A DNA stretch of 64,000 bases, taken from Xylocopa sonorina (taxonomy: Eukaryota > Arthropoda > Insecta > Hymenoptera > Apidae). Of the stretch, positions 37,081 to 49,228 are shown in pieces. Location of the stretch: NCBI RefSeq assembly GCF_050948175.1, contig NW_027490134.1, positions 868,001 to 932,000 of the forward strand, in the 5' to 3' direction. Numbering within the stretch: the stretch's first letter is position 1; every line of letters starts with the position of its first letter. The position numbers were made by a program, and so were the translations under genes. The notes under the pieces are model-generated. The model saw nothing but the letters and a program-made list of their open reading frames with translations. It ran no database searches and was not told where the DNA came from.

Positions 37081-38674
37081 GAAGCATTAGAACTCTATTG
37101 CTACGATACCTATACATCCGCAAACGCTATTTCCTAGCCAGGAAGTGTAGCATTTACATGCATTTGAAGTGAAAACGAGGTATACTTATGTCTCCACTAT
37201 GAATATTATATCCTATCATGAAACATTGAAATGAGATGTGATATCGCGGATTAAAAAGCATTAGATCTCTATTGCTTCCATACGGAGACATCTGCATACG
37301 CAACTTCCAAGCAAGGAAGAGTCGCAATTACATTCATTTGAAGTGAATATGAGGTATACATGACACTTCGCAATGAATATTATATCTTATCATGAGACAT
37401 AGAAATGAGATGCAATATCGCGTTTCAAGAAGCATTAGGACTCTATTGCTACGATACGTAGACATCTGGAAACGCTATTTCCTAGCAAGGAAGTGTCGCA
37501 CTTACATTCTTTTGAAGTGAATACGAGGTATACCTAAGCCTCCACAATGAATATTATATCTTATCATGAAACATAGAAATGAGATGCGGTATCGCGTTTT
37601 AAGAAGCTTTAGAACCCTACTGCTTCGATACGTAGGTACTTGCATTCGCCATTTCCTAGAAAGGAAGTGTCGCATTTACATTCTATTGAAGTGAATACAA
37701 GGTATACATAACAGTCCACAATGAATATTATATCTTATCATGAAACATTGAAATGAGATGCTATATCGCGATATAAAAAGCATTAGAAATCTGTTTCTTC
37801 GATACGGAGATATCTGCAAACGGTATTTCCTAGCAAGGAAGTGTCGCATTTACATTCTTTTGAAGTGAATACGAGGTACACATAACACTCAACAATGAAT
37901 ATTATATCTTATCATGAAACATAGAGATGGGATGCGATGTTGCGTTTTAAGAAGCATTAGGACTCTATTGCTACGATACGTAGACATCTGTAAACGCGAC
38001 TTCGTTGCAAGGAATAGTCGCATTTACGTTCTTTTGAAGTGAATACGAGGTATACATAACACTTCGCAATGAATATTATATCTTATCATGAAACATAGAA
38101 ATGAGATGCGATATCGCGTCTTGTAAAGCAGTAGAACTCTATTGCTTCGATACGTAGACTTCTGCGAACGCTACTTCCTAGCCAGGAAGTGTCGCATTTA
38201 CTTTCTTTTGAAGTGAATGCGAAGTATAATTCACATTTCGCCATGAATATTATATCTTATCATGAAACATAGAAATCAGATGCGATATCGCGATTTAAAA
38301 AGCATTAGATCTCTATTGCTACGATACGTCGACATCTGTAAACGCTATTTCCTAGCAAGGAAGTGTCGCATTTACATTCTTTTGAAGTGAATACGAGGTA
38401 TACATAACACTGCACAATGAATATTATATCTTATCACAAAACATCGAAATGTGATGCGATATCGCGTATTAAGAAGCATTAGAACTCTATTGCTTCGGTA
38501 CGTAGACATCTGCATACGATAGTTCCTAGCAAGGAAGTGTCGCATTTACTTTCTTTTGAAGTGAATGCGAGGTCTAAGTGACATTTCGCAATGAATATTA
38601 TATCTTATCATGAAACATAGAAATGAGATACGATATCGCATTTTAAGAAGCACTAGAACTCTGTTGCTAGGATA

Positions 38675-40416
38675 CGTAGACATCTGTAAACGCTATTTCC
38701 TAGCAAGGAAGTGTCGCATTTACATTCTTTTGAAGTGAATACGAGGTATACATAACACTGCACAATGAATATTATATCTTATCACGTAACATCGAAATGT
38801 GATGCGATATCGCTATTTAAGAAGCACTAGAACTCTATTGCTACGATACGTAGACATCTGCATATGCTATTTCCTAGCAAGGAAGTGTCGCATTTACATT
38901 ATTTTGAAGTGAATACGAGGTATACGTAACACTCCCCGATGAATATTATATCTTATCATGAGACATAGATATGTGATGCGATATCGTGTATTAAGAAGCA
39001 TTAGAACTCTATTGCTTCGATACGTAGACATCTGCATACGATACTTCCTAGCAAGGAAGTGTCGCATTTACTTTCTTTTGAAGTGAATGCGAGGTATAAG
39101 TCACATTTCGCAATGAATATTATATCTTATCATGAAACATAGGAATGAGATGCCATATCGCGTTTTGAAAAGCATTAGAACCCTATTGCTAGGATACGTA
39201 GACATTTGCAAACGCTATTTCTTAGCAAGGACGTGTCGCATTTACATTCTTTTGAAATGAATACGAGGTATACATGACACTTCGCAATGAATATTATATC
39301 TTATCATGAAACATAAAAGTGAGATCCGATATCGCGTATTAAGGAGCATTAGAAGCCTATTGCTACGATACGTAGACATCTGCAAACGCTATCTCCTAGC
39401 CAAGGAAGTGTCGCATTTACATTCTTTCGAAGTGAACACGAGGTATACATGACACTGCACAATGAATATTATATCTTATCACGAAACATCGAAATGTGAT
39501 GCGATATCGCGTATTAAGAAGCATTAGAACTCTATTGCTTCGATACGTAGACATCTGTAAACGCTATTTCCTAGCAAGGAAGTGTCGCATTTACATTCTT
39601 TTGAAGTGAATACGAGGTATACATAACACTGCACAATGAATATTATATCTTATCACGTAACATCGAAATGTGATGCGATATCGCTATTTAAGAAGCACTA
39701 GAACTCTATTGCTACGATACGTAGACATCTGCATACGCTATTTCCTAGCAAGGAAGTGTCGCATTTACATTATTTTGAAGTGAATACGAGGTTATCGTAA
39801 CACTCCCCGATGAATATTATATCTTATCATGAGACATAGATATGTGATGCGATATCGCGTATTAAGAAGCATTAGAACTCTATTGCTTCGATACGTAGAC
39901 ATCTGCATACGATACTTCCTAGCAAGGAAGTGTCGCATTTACTTTCTTTTGAAGTGAATGCGAGGTATAAGTCACATTTCGCAATGAGTATTATATCTTA
40001 TCATGAAACATAGGAATGAGATGCCATATCGCGTTTTGAAAAGCATTAGAACCCTATTGCTAGGATACGTAGACATTTGCAAACGCTATTTCTTAGCAAG
40101 GACGTGTCGCATTTACATTCTTTTGAAATGAATACGAGGTATACATGACACTTCGCAATGAATATTATATCTTATCATGAAACATAAAAGTGAGATGCGA
40201 TATCGCGTATTAAGGAGCATTAGAAGCCTATTGCTACGATACGTAGACATCTGCAAACGCTATCTTCTAGCCAAGGAAGTGTCGCATTTACATTCTTTCG
40301 AAGTGAATACGAGGTATACATGACACTGCACAATGAATATTATATCTTATCACGAAACATCGAAATGTGATGCGATATCGCGTATTAAGAAGCATTAGAA
40401 CTCTATTGCTTCGATA
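38675..40416. repeat. Higher-order repeat, 871 bp (five monomers), two tandem copies
   Basis: Three independent diagnostic variants are offset by exactly 871 bases: TGCCATATCG (39,151 and 40,022), ATCACGTAAC (38,781 and 39,652) and AAGGAGCATTAGAAGCC (39,341 and 40,212). The two copies are nearly identical over their length, much closer than neighbouring monomers are to each other. Confidence 0.9.
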
Positions 40417-40897
40417 CGTAGACATCTGGAGACGCTATTTCCTAGCAAGGAAGTGTCGCATTTACATTCTTTTGAAGTGAATACGAGATATACATGACAC
40501 TTCGCAATGAATATTATCTCTTATCATGAAACATAGAAGTGAGATGCGATGTCGCGTTTTAGGAAGCATTAGAACTCTGTTGCTACGATACGTAGACATC
40601 TACAAACGCTATTTCCTAGCAAGGAAGTGTCGCATTTACATTCATTTGAAGTGTGGACGATGTATACATAGCACTTCGCAATGAATATTATATCTTATCA
40701 TGAAACAGAAATGAGATGCGATATCGCGTTTGAAGAAGCATTAGAACTCTATTGCTTCGATACGTAGACCTGTGGAAACTGTCTATTGCAGGTCCTAGCA
40801 GGTGATGCTGGTGATGGGGGTCAGCTGATAGGCTGATGCAGGCGTTTGCCGGCGGCGGCGTTACGGTGTCCAGGCCGAGTTAGCGGCGGATCACCGC

Positions 40898-41791
40898 GTG
40901 CTCGGCCTGGACGAGTCGGTCACCCCTGTTGAGGTGGCCGAGGCAATTGCCGGCACCGGAGGGTGCCGAGTGGAAGACCTGAAGACTGGAATAATCCGGT
41001 CTTCACCTAGAGGGCTCGGCACCCTTTGGGTGCAGTGCCCCCTGGCAGCGGCCAAGAAAGTGGTCGCTGCCGGCCGCATTCGGGTGGGTTGAGCTAATGC
41101 CGCGTTATGGTTTTAGAACTCCGCCCGGAGCAGTGCTACCGCTGCTGGGAGCTGGGTCATGTCCAGCAGCGGTGCAGTGCGAAGGTGGTTCGGTCTCACC
41201 TGTGTTACAGGTGTGGTGAGACCGGCCACCAGGCGGGCCTTTGCACCGCGGCCGCCCCTGTCTGCCTCATCTATAAAGTGGCAGGGCGGCCCGCGGACCA
41301 CAGAACGGGGGGCAAGTCGTGCTCCCCGCCTAAGTCCCGCCGAAGCGGCAAGGGTGCGCAGCCGTCGTCGGCTGCGCAGGAGGTAGTAAAGCCTGGAGAA
41401 AGGAAGAGCAAGGTTCTCAGTGTCCATTGAGGGGGTGGTGAAGCTGCACCACCCTCCAACGTGGGACGTTCCAGCGGGGGTGGTGCAACCGCATCACCCT
41501 CCATCGCGGGATGTTCCAGCGGGGGTGATGAATCAGCATCACCCTCCATCGCGGGATGTTCCGGCGGGGGTGGTGCATCAGCATCACCCTCCATCGCGGG
41601 TTGTTCCGGCGGGGGTGGTGCGACCGCATCACCCCCCAACGTGGGAGAATCCAGCAGGTGTTGGTGCGGCCGCATCATCCTCCAACGTGGGAGTATCTGC
41701 ATTTATGGAGACTGGGGATAAGTTTGAGCGGGCTGATGAACCCTCTCACACGGATGATGTTGGCCGGGGGGAGACCATGGACACGGCCTAA
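40898..41791 (+). pseudogene. Copy C gag C-terminal remnant with zinc knuckles
   Basis: Contains the conserved segment LGLDESVTPVEVAEAIAGTG, a RGLGTLWVQCPLAAAKKVVA block and zinc knuckles CYRCWELGHVQQRC and CYRCGETGHQAGLC. The third knuckle is degraded (CLIYK, where CLVCK is seen in copy B). There is a stop before the first conserved block and an in-frame TGA at 41,428-41,430, just before the 45-bp repeats. The sequence around 40,990 retains the base that copy B lost near 3,376. Confidence 0.85.
41434..41703 (+). repeat. 45-bp gag minisatellite of copy C
   Basis: Units start at 41,434, 41,479, 41,524, 41,569 and 41,614, with a sixth partial unit carrying a one-base shift. One more unit than in copy B. 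Confidence 0.85.
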
Positions 41792-41859
41792 CGTTCACGC
41801 CTCCTCACGGTCACATCATCCAGACCAATTTCAGCCATGCCATCGCAGCACAGGACCTA

Positions 41860-43015
41860 ATGGTTCAAGGTCTCTGCGGTGGCATGGTTGAGTTGGTCGT
41901 CGCTGCGGAGCCGTATCGGGTCCATGGTCCTAGCCACCGGCAGGGACTTGGGGAGGACCATCCGTCGAGCGGAGGTCGCCGTTGCGGCCATCGCCTTGCG
42001 GATTCGGAGCATGGGGTTGGAGTTGTCCCCTCAGAAGACGGAAATCGTCTGTTTCCGTCCTCGTAATCGGGTCGTCCGACGTCCAGGTGGCCCAATATAT
42101 TAAATATCTTGGTGTCTACCTGGACGCCTCCTGGAGTTTCGTCCCGCATTTCGTCTGCTTGACCGCCAGGTTGGGCAAACTTACGACTCATTTGAGTCGC
42201 ATTATGCCCAACCTTTGCGGTCCGGACGAGCGGGTGCGCCGCCTCTATTGTGGGGTTATTAAGAGCGTGGCACTGTACGGTACCCCTGTTTGGGCTGACG
42301 CTTTGTCAGCGAGTCGGAGAAACATCACACTTCTACAGTGTCCTACGAGGCGGCCACCACCCTGGCGGATTTACCACCTCTGGAGTACCTGGCGCTCGAA
42401 GACGCCTACGTTTACAGGCGTCAGGACTCTACCCCGCCAGGGGAGACAATATGTCGGGACGAGCTAAGGCTCCAGGCCCGGCGGTCCACAATGTTCAAAT
42501 GGCGGGAGGTCTTGTCCCGTCACAGCGACCATTGGACCGTCGGGGCGGTCCTGCCCATCCTGGATAGATGGGTGGATCGTGGCAGCGGACGGCTCACATT
42601 CCGAGCCACACAGGTGCTGACCGGACATGGTTGTTTCGGTCAGTACCTGTGCCGAATCGGACGCGAGGCAACCGCGCGGTGCCACCATTGTGGCGCCGCG
42701 GAGGACTCGGCGCGGCACACTTTCCAGGAGTGTCCAGCCTGGGAGGTGCCGCGTCGGGTGTTAGCGGCGAAGGTGTGTCCGGACCTCTCGTTGCGGAGTA
42801 TCCTTTCGGGGATGCTTGGTCGCGGGAGCGTCTGGCAGGCCATGATCTCCTTTTGCGAGGAGGTCATGGTCGCGAAGGAGGCTGCCGAGCGGGTTAGGAA
42901 GCAATCCCTGCGGGCTCGACGTCGCCTACGGGGTCGGCGTCGTAGACGTTTGCCCCGTTCCTCCTTACAGGAGAGGGGGGGGGGGCTTCCACCTTCGGGT
43001 GTAAGTCACTTCTAA
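41860..43015 (+). pseudogene. Copy C ORF2 remnant: endonuclease start joined to RT C-terminus
   Basis: The first ~60 bases encode the ORF2 start (VQGLCGGMVELVVAAEPYR). The frame then changes near 41,925 to the RT thumb side (MVLATGRDLGRTIRRAEVAV, ELSPQKTEIVCF, YIKYLGVYLDASW). A second small deletion lies near 42,340, removing the WRRIAIRV segment seen in element D. The final part (42,338-43,015) is open and carries LTFRATQVLTGHGCFGQYL and the CHHC knuckle. No polymerase active site is present. Confidence 0.85.
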
Positions 43016-43415
43016 GAACCCTTCGCCGCGCCTGCGGGCCATGATGGTGGCCGTTATGCCTCAGGGGCCACGACTCGGCATTTGTCAGGTCGTGGTATCG
43101 GGCTTGACGCACCCGGGGCACTCAGTCACACCGGGCCAAGCCTGGCCCGAGGCGTCGACGACGCCCGTGCGGGGTGGACCATTTAGAGAGGCTTCCTTCG
43201 CCCCTTTCGAGCGAATTTTAGCACACACAGTGCCGATGAACATTTAATAGTGTTCATTTAAACGTTGTTTCAACCTCACGCGGGGAAGAAACAACAAAAA
43301 AGGAAGAAAACGCTCGTTGAACGCGGACGGAGGTGGCGCCACCCCGAGTTCAGCGGAGGGAACCACGCGGCAACGGTAAGTTCTAGAACTTTCTAGAAAT
43401 TCTGACCGAGTGCAG

Positions 43416-43436
43416 CGTGTGTGTGTGTGTGAGAGA

Positions 43437-43467
<31 letters not shown>

Positions 43468-43468
43468 T
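43416..43468 (+). repeat. (GT)n-(GA)n microsatellite in the 5' leader
   Basis: A run of GT dinucleotides passes directly into GA dinucleotides in the untranslated leader of element D. Confidence 0.95.
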
Positions 43469-43719
43469 GAGCCGGTCGGTCCGAGAGTGAGAGAGACTCG
43501 GATTTATACGGCCGGCCGTGCGCTAAACAAAGACGATACGTGCTTGTGTGTGCGCGAGCGATAATACACTAAGTGCGAACTATCCGGTGGAAAGTGCGGT
43601 TTTTCCACACGGGAGCGATCGATAGTGCGCGGATTGATTTTCTCTCGGGAGAAATATCCGTGTGCGCGACCGTTCTCGCGTAATTCAAAACGCGCGACGC
43701 CTTGCTTGGCGCGCCAAGC

Positions 43720-46432
43720 ATGGCCTCGCTCAGTTACGCGACCGCGGCGAGTGAGGGGGAGAGGACAGGCCCCAGTGGCTCTGTTATAGATGCAGATGGA
43801 TGGATCCACCCCCGGGACTACCAGGAGATGAAGCAGGAGAGGACACCTCTCCCACGACGTACAAAGAAGAAGCGACGCATCTCCCAGGATTCGGGAGAGG
43901 AGACCGATACGTCGGTGATGTCCATCCTGACAGTCTCATCAGGAACGTCATCCCGATCATCGGCGAAGAGGGGGCGACCCCCCACAACGGGGGAGTACAT
44001 CGGCCTAGCCGAGGCCAAAAGAGCCGTTAGGCTTGAAATTGAGAAAGAGGCAGAGATAGCTCTGGAGAGAGAGCTTCTCTATGGCGGTTGCGTCCCGCCG
44101 CCCTCTGGAAGATCGACAAACCCTATTCCTCCGCAGGAGGAATACGATGAAGAGGCGAGAAGAATGCCCACCCCGGATTTAGCGGCTGGCGCGTTAAAAG
44201 CCGCAAACCAGGTGGAGACGGCGGCCGCGAAATCGTCCCAATTGAACGGGACGATCAAGCGGCAAATGCGGATCGCCGCGCGTATACTATGCGGAGCGAC
44301 GACTGAAGTGGTGCAGCGTGCAAAGCGCCCATTACGAAGCGATGACACGGAGTCGAATGTATATCGGATTCGTCTCCAGGAAATAGAGGAGGAGAATACG
44401 CGGCTGAGAGAGCGCCCCGCCGCGTTGGAAGAACCATTGTCGAGAAGATCCTCCTCGCCGATCGCAGCAAGGAAGTCACCGCGAAAGGACGCAGACTTGA
44501 GCGTCCTTATGGAGAAAATCGGTGAGCTGGTGAGCGACCGGCTGAACGATTTCTGGGCGCGAGCGGAAGCCCGATTCGCGCCCAAAGAGACGACTCTCCC
44601 GCCAACGGAGTCGACGGACATCTCCTGCGGGGAAAGCTCCGCATCTCAAGGAGCCGCACGGGAGAAGAAAGCTGGAAAAACGGCGGAAAAATCGAAGAAA
44701 ACGCTCCCGCCAGCAAACAAGAGCGACGAGGCGGCGGCAAGAAAACAAACCGCGCGCCAAGAAACTTCCTCCATCCAGAAGAGGATGGAGAAGATTCAAA
44801 AAGACCAGGTCGCCAGGGAGGCGGCCCAAAGCGCTGGAAAATCCGCAAATAGTATCAATGTTGCGGATAACACCGCTAAAGAAACACCGTGGACTCAAGT
44901 CCTCGGCAGAAAGGCCAAAAAGGCCGATAATACGAAGAAAGACGCGCCGAAGAAAGTGGAGGCGCCTGTACAAGGCGGCAAAAACACGCAAAAGGCACAG
45001 GAAGACAAACATCAAAAGAAGGAAGTAAAAATGCCGAAGAATCCTTCGACGGCCACCGTGACGCTTGCCCTTCCGCAAGGGAGCGCCGGCACATACGCGG
45101 ACGTTATGGCGACGGCCAAAAGGCTGATTAGCCTGAAGGACATCGGAATCGACGAAGTAAGGGCGAGGAAAGCCCTCACAGGAGCCCTCATTCTGGAAGT
45201 GACGGGAAAGTGCCGAGACGGAAAAGCGGACGCGCTGCCCGCCAAATTACGCTGGATTTTCACCCCCGAGGAGGTGAAAATCACACTACCGCTGAAGCGA
45301 GTCGGCATGCGAGTGTATCGCATCGAAGACTCGCTGACGACAAACGAAGTCGTGGAGGCGATTGCCGCAGGAGGAGGCTGCCGAAAAGAAGACATCCGCG
45401 CCGGGCGGAAGAAAATCGACTACACAGGTCTGGGACACCTTATAATGGAATGTCCCATTGCCGCGGCAAAGAAAATAACCGACGGAAAGCTCAAGATTGG
45501 CTGGACGTCGGTGAAAGTGGAGGCGTTGGAAAAACGCCAATTAATTTGTTTTAAATGCTGGGAGGTAGGGTACGTACTTGCTAACCAATTGTTAATCTCG
45601 CCCCAGGACGGGGTCCGATTTGCCACCTCACCCATACGGGTACAAGCACAGTAGAACAGCCCTCTACCAACCAGTTACGCCATGTCACTGAAAGGGGCGA
45701 TGGAAAAATCCAGATGTGCCGCGGCGCCTTTCCCAGCGGGCGAGTCCTTCAGCTACTCCGTCGGAGAGGACGAATCCTAACCGCCGGAGTACCCACGGGG
45801 AACCTCAGGGAAGCGAACTCGCTACGTGTACGCGAACACGCTCACTCTGACCCTTTTTGAATTATTGTGCATCAGTTTGGCCAAATTTATAGATGCACCA
45901 GACTGCCTGCTCAGTCTATTCAATTTTACTGTACGAATGGATTCGGACTATTTTGGGCAGTCGATAATGCACCAAACCTCCGAGTCCGGGTATAATTCGA
46001 TAGCCCCAGAGCCCCGTTAGCCACCGAGCAAGCCCGGCGCCCAGGTTCCACCATGAGGAGGTGGGGATGGGTACTTCCTGGACACCCAGGTTCTGGAACC
46101 CGCACGTACTTGCTAAATGTACGAAAGCCGAAGACAGGCGCGAGGCCTGTTACAGGTGCGGAGAAACGGGACACCGCTCTGCGGAGTGCAAGGTGAAGAC
46201 CGTCAACTGCCCTGTATGCAAGGCCGCGGGATGCCAGGCCGACCACAAACTTGGAGGAATGGCGTGCCAACCGGCACCGTCCGCTAAGAAGACGGGGAAA
46301 TTGAGAGTTCTCCCTGCAAGACCCGTCGTCGAGAAAAATAAATCCACGACGAAGAAGAAAGTGAAGAAATCTGCGACGAACAAACCCGCGGAAACTAAAA
46401 GGAAACTACACAAATGCTCCAAATTAACTTGA
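43720..46432 (+). pseudogene. Element D ORF1 (gag-like), split by an insertion
   Basis: The start is taken at the ATG at 43,720 (MASLSYATAASEGE). KRGRPPTTGEYIGLAEAKRA, a charged coiled-coil-like middle, a Lys-rich linker and the conserved domain with ATVTLALPQGSAGTYADVMA and GGGCRKEDIRAG follow. The first zinc knuckle (CFKCWEVGYV) is cut at 45,584 by the insertion. After it come CYRCGETGHRSAEC and CPVCKAAGCQADH to the stop at 46,430-46,432. A premature stop lies inside the insertion (45,652-45,654). Confidence 0.88.
45585..46103 (-). mobile_element. 519-bp non-coding retroposon-like insertion with 13-bp target duplication
   Basis: The 13-mer ACGTACTTGCTAA flanks it on both sides (45,572-45,584 and 46,104-46,116). 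Read on the minus strand, its head shares a ~75-base block with the 5' leader of copy B (CATCCCCACCTCCTC, GGTGGCTAACGGGGCTCTGG). The rest is unrelated to that leader. It has no open frame of note and no poly(A) on either side. It could be a SINE-like element with a LINE-derived head or a rearranged leader fragment. Confidence 0.75.
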
Positions 46433-49228
46433 ATCACGCCGCAAGAGCTCAAGATTTAATGATCGAGAGCCTACAAAGCGATGTGGTCGAGTTAGTGGTG
46501 GCATCCGAGCCGTATTTTATCCACGACAAGCCGTCGTGGATAAGCGATACGGAAGGAAAGGTCGCGATCATCCAGGCGACGCCGACACGCATCCGGCCGA
46601 TCACGCTCATCGCGCAAGGGCGAGGATTTACCGCCGTTTCGTGGTCCGATTGCGTCGTAATCGAATTGTAGGCGCCGCCGAGCTGGTCGTTGCAAGATTT
46701 CGACCAGCTTTTGGATGAAGTGGGAGGGGTGGTAAGACGCCACGCCCACCTACCAACGTTCGTCTTGGGAGATTTGAACGTGCATTCAACGCTCTGGAAT
46801 TCCTCAAGAACGAATCAACGCGGCCACTCTACGATGGACTGGGCAGCTTCCATTAATTTAAAGTTATTAAATCATGGAGACTCCAGTACGTGCGTGCGTC
46901 AACAGGGCGAGAGTAAGGTCGACCTCTCGTTCGCGAACAGCGCCGCAGCTCGTAGAGTTACGAAGTGGATAGTAGATACGGCTGAGACCTTATCAGACGA
47001 TGACCTATTTATGGCAGCAACCCTCGTGGCTACCTGGCCGGACGAACCGACCGAAGAGGCCGTAGTCGAGAGCGAAGCAGATTGGTTTACGAGGACAAGC
47101 TGCGATAAAGAAGTCGAAAGCACGAGCCTGGGACGGGCTGCTCGAAACTTTGCGCGAGAACCCGTGGGGGCATCCGTATAAAATCGTAATGAATAAATTA
47201 CGACCATGGACGCCCCCGTTGACGGAAACAATGGAGACTTCGTTCCTGGAAGGAGTCGTCGACACGCTCTTCCCGTCAGAAGATCCAACGTCGGCGACGA
47301 TCAACAATAATTCAACGATTACATCAAGTATCTCAAGAATTAATGACCCGAACACCTGGTCACGGGAATATGAAGTTTCCAAGGAAGAAATGGCTCGCGC
47401 CATCAAAAGAATGATGAAGAAGAACACCGCGCCCGGACCGGATGGAATCCCAGGACGTGCGTGGTCAATGGCTTGCAGCATCCTCGGCTCAAGATTGAGA
47501 AAATTATTCTCGACTTGTTTGAAGACCGGGATACTGCCCTCAAGATGGAAAACCGGCAGATTGGTCCTTCTCAAAAAGCCGGGAAAACCAGAAGACTCTC
47601 CGTCCGCCTACAGGCCGATAGTCTTGCTCGACGAGGTTGGGAAATTATTCGAAAGAATAGTCCACGACCGACTCGCCGAGCACCTGTCGCGCGTCGGACC
47701 GGACCTGGAAGACAACCAGTACGGCTTTCGAGAAGGAAGATCGACAATCGACGCGATACAAAAAGTAAAATGTCTCGCGGAGAATGCGATCAAAGAAGGG
47801 GGAGTAGCAGTGGCGATTTCTTTAGATATAAAGAACGCCTTCAACTCCCTCGAGTGGAAAGCGATTCGAAGAGCGCTCCAAGAACACAGGTTTCCACGAT
47901 ACCTGTGGAGGGTCGTGGAAAACTACCTGAGCGAGCGAGCGATAACCTTCGAGAGTCGCAACGGTTTCGTTAAGAAGGAAATAAGCCGCGGAGTTCCACA
48001 GGGATCTGTTCTCGGTCCCCTTCTGTGGAACATTGGTTACAACGCGGTCTTAAAATCGCCAATGCCGCTAGGAGTTCATCTCACGTGCTATGCGGATGAT
48101 ACTCTGGTATTGGCGATAGAAACGAGCCGGAAGCGTGCAATCTGCCGGGCGGAAATCGCTGTAGCGGCCGTGGTCAAGAAGATGGAAGAACTGGGGCTTC
48201 AAATGGCGCCGGAGAAAACGGAAATCCTCTGCTTCGAAGGAAAAAGAAGAGATCCGAGTGGAGGAAATGAAATGGTTACCATCGGTCCAACGCAAGTTAA
48301 AGTCGGGAGCGAGATGAGTTACCTCGGAGTGCTCTTCGGCGATAAATGGACGTTCGACAGCCATTTCGCTCGTCAGGCCGTTCGACTGGATGCTGCGGCA
48401 AATTATCTGAGCCGCATCATGTCGAATATGAACGGTCCTGACGAGAAAGTCAGAAAACTTTACGCCGCCGTCGTGAAAAGTATCGCTCTCTACGGAACCC
48501 CGGTGTGGAGCGACGCACTTTGCAGGGGGGGAAGAAGCCTTCAACTCCTGCGAAGTGCGTGGAGAAGAATCGCGATCCGCGTCGTGAGAGGATATCGCAC
48601 GATATCTTACGACGCGGCAACGCTGCTGGCGGGCCTCGTGCCCTTGGAATCCCTGGCGCAAGAAGACAGGATGGTGTACGAAAACCTTCGTACAATGCGC
48701 CAGGTAGGAGAAGAATGAGAGTCTGCGCCTACTCGAGAAGAATTGAGAAGGGAAGCGAGACTCTTCACCTTCTCGAAATGGAGAGAGAAACTCGCTCCAG
48801 CGTCCGCTCACAGGACCGTGGGGGCGATTCTACTCATTTTGGAAAAATGGGTGGAAGGAAGAAGAGGCCAGCTCACCTTTAGAGCCACGCAGGTATTGAC
48901 GGGGCACGGATGCTTCGCACAATACCTGCAAAAGATAGGAAAAGAAGCCACGGCCGTCTGTTTCCACTGTGGAGAAGAAAAGGACACGGCGCAACATACG
49001 CTGGAAATTTGCCCAGCATGGACAACGTCGCGTCACGCCCTTGTGGCAGAGATAGGAACGGATCTCTCGTTGAACAGTATTTTACCAAAAATACTGGAAA
49101 ATGAGAGATACTGGCGGGCCGTAGTTCTGTTTTGCGACAGAGTTATGGTCGCGAAGGAAGCCGCCGAGCGTGAAAGGGAGCGTACGCTACCTGCTCGACG
49201 AGCAGGAATTCGCGTGTGCAAGAATTAA
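46414..49228 (+). pseudogene. Element D ORF2: endonuclease, reverse transcriptase, zinc knuckle
   Basis: The ATG at 46,414 overlaps the ORF1 end by 19 bases. The endonuclease has INLNHAARAQDLM and FVLGDLNVHST, with an in-frame TAG at 46,669-46,671. The SDH segment and the linker to RT are shortened relative to copy B by two deletions (~47,000 and ~47,110). RT is then continuous: NTAPGPDGIPGRAW, SAYRPIVLLDEVGKLFE, SLDIKNAFNSL, GVPQGSVLGPLLW and the catalytic YADD (~48,090). One in-frame TGA lies at 48,716-48,718, before the C-terminal CFHC-x8-H-x4-C knuckle (~48,960-49,020). The RT catalytic residues are intact. Confidence 0.9.

Larger units (their letters stand above)
32871..40780 (-). repeat. 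~174-bp satellite (type 2), long array
   Basis: About 45 monomers. Successive ATGAATATTATATCTTATCA landmarks are spaced 174-175 bases (33,751, 33,925, 34,100 and onward). The consensus retains GAGATGCGATATCGCG, GCATTAGAACTCTATTGCTT, ACGTAGACATCTGCAAACGC and TTCCTAGCAAGGAAGTGTCG. These correspond base for base with the inverted type 1 monomer, so type 2 is a derived form. Each monomer has a small dyad around CTTCCTAGCAAGGAAG. No coding capacity. Confidence 0.95.
40838..43182 (+). mobile_element. R1-clade retrotransposon copy C, 5'-truncated and internally deleted
   Basis: Homology to copy B starts within gag (B ~3,229) directly after the satellite array and ends in the 3' UTR at 43,182, where element D begins. 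Most of the endonuclease and the RT up to the catalytic box is missing: at ~41,925 sequence matching the start of ORF2 jumps to sequence downstream of YADD. The remainder of the 3' UTR and the poly(A) are absent. Confidence 0.88.

Noticed and set aside
36000..40780. CRISPR-like regular repeat spacing in the long array
   Set aside because: The whole ~174-bp period is repeated without unique spacers, and the context is a eukaryotic satellite.
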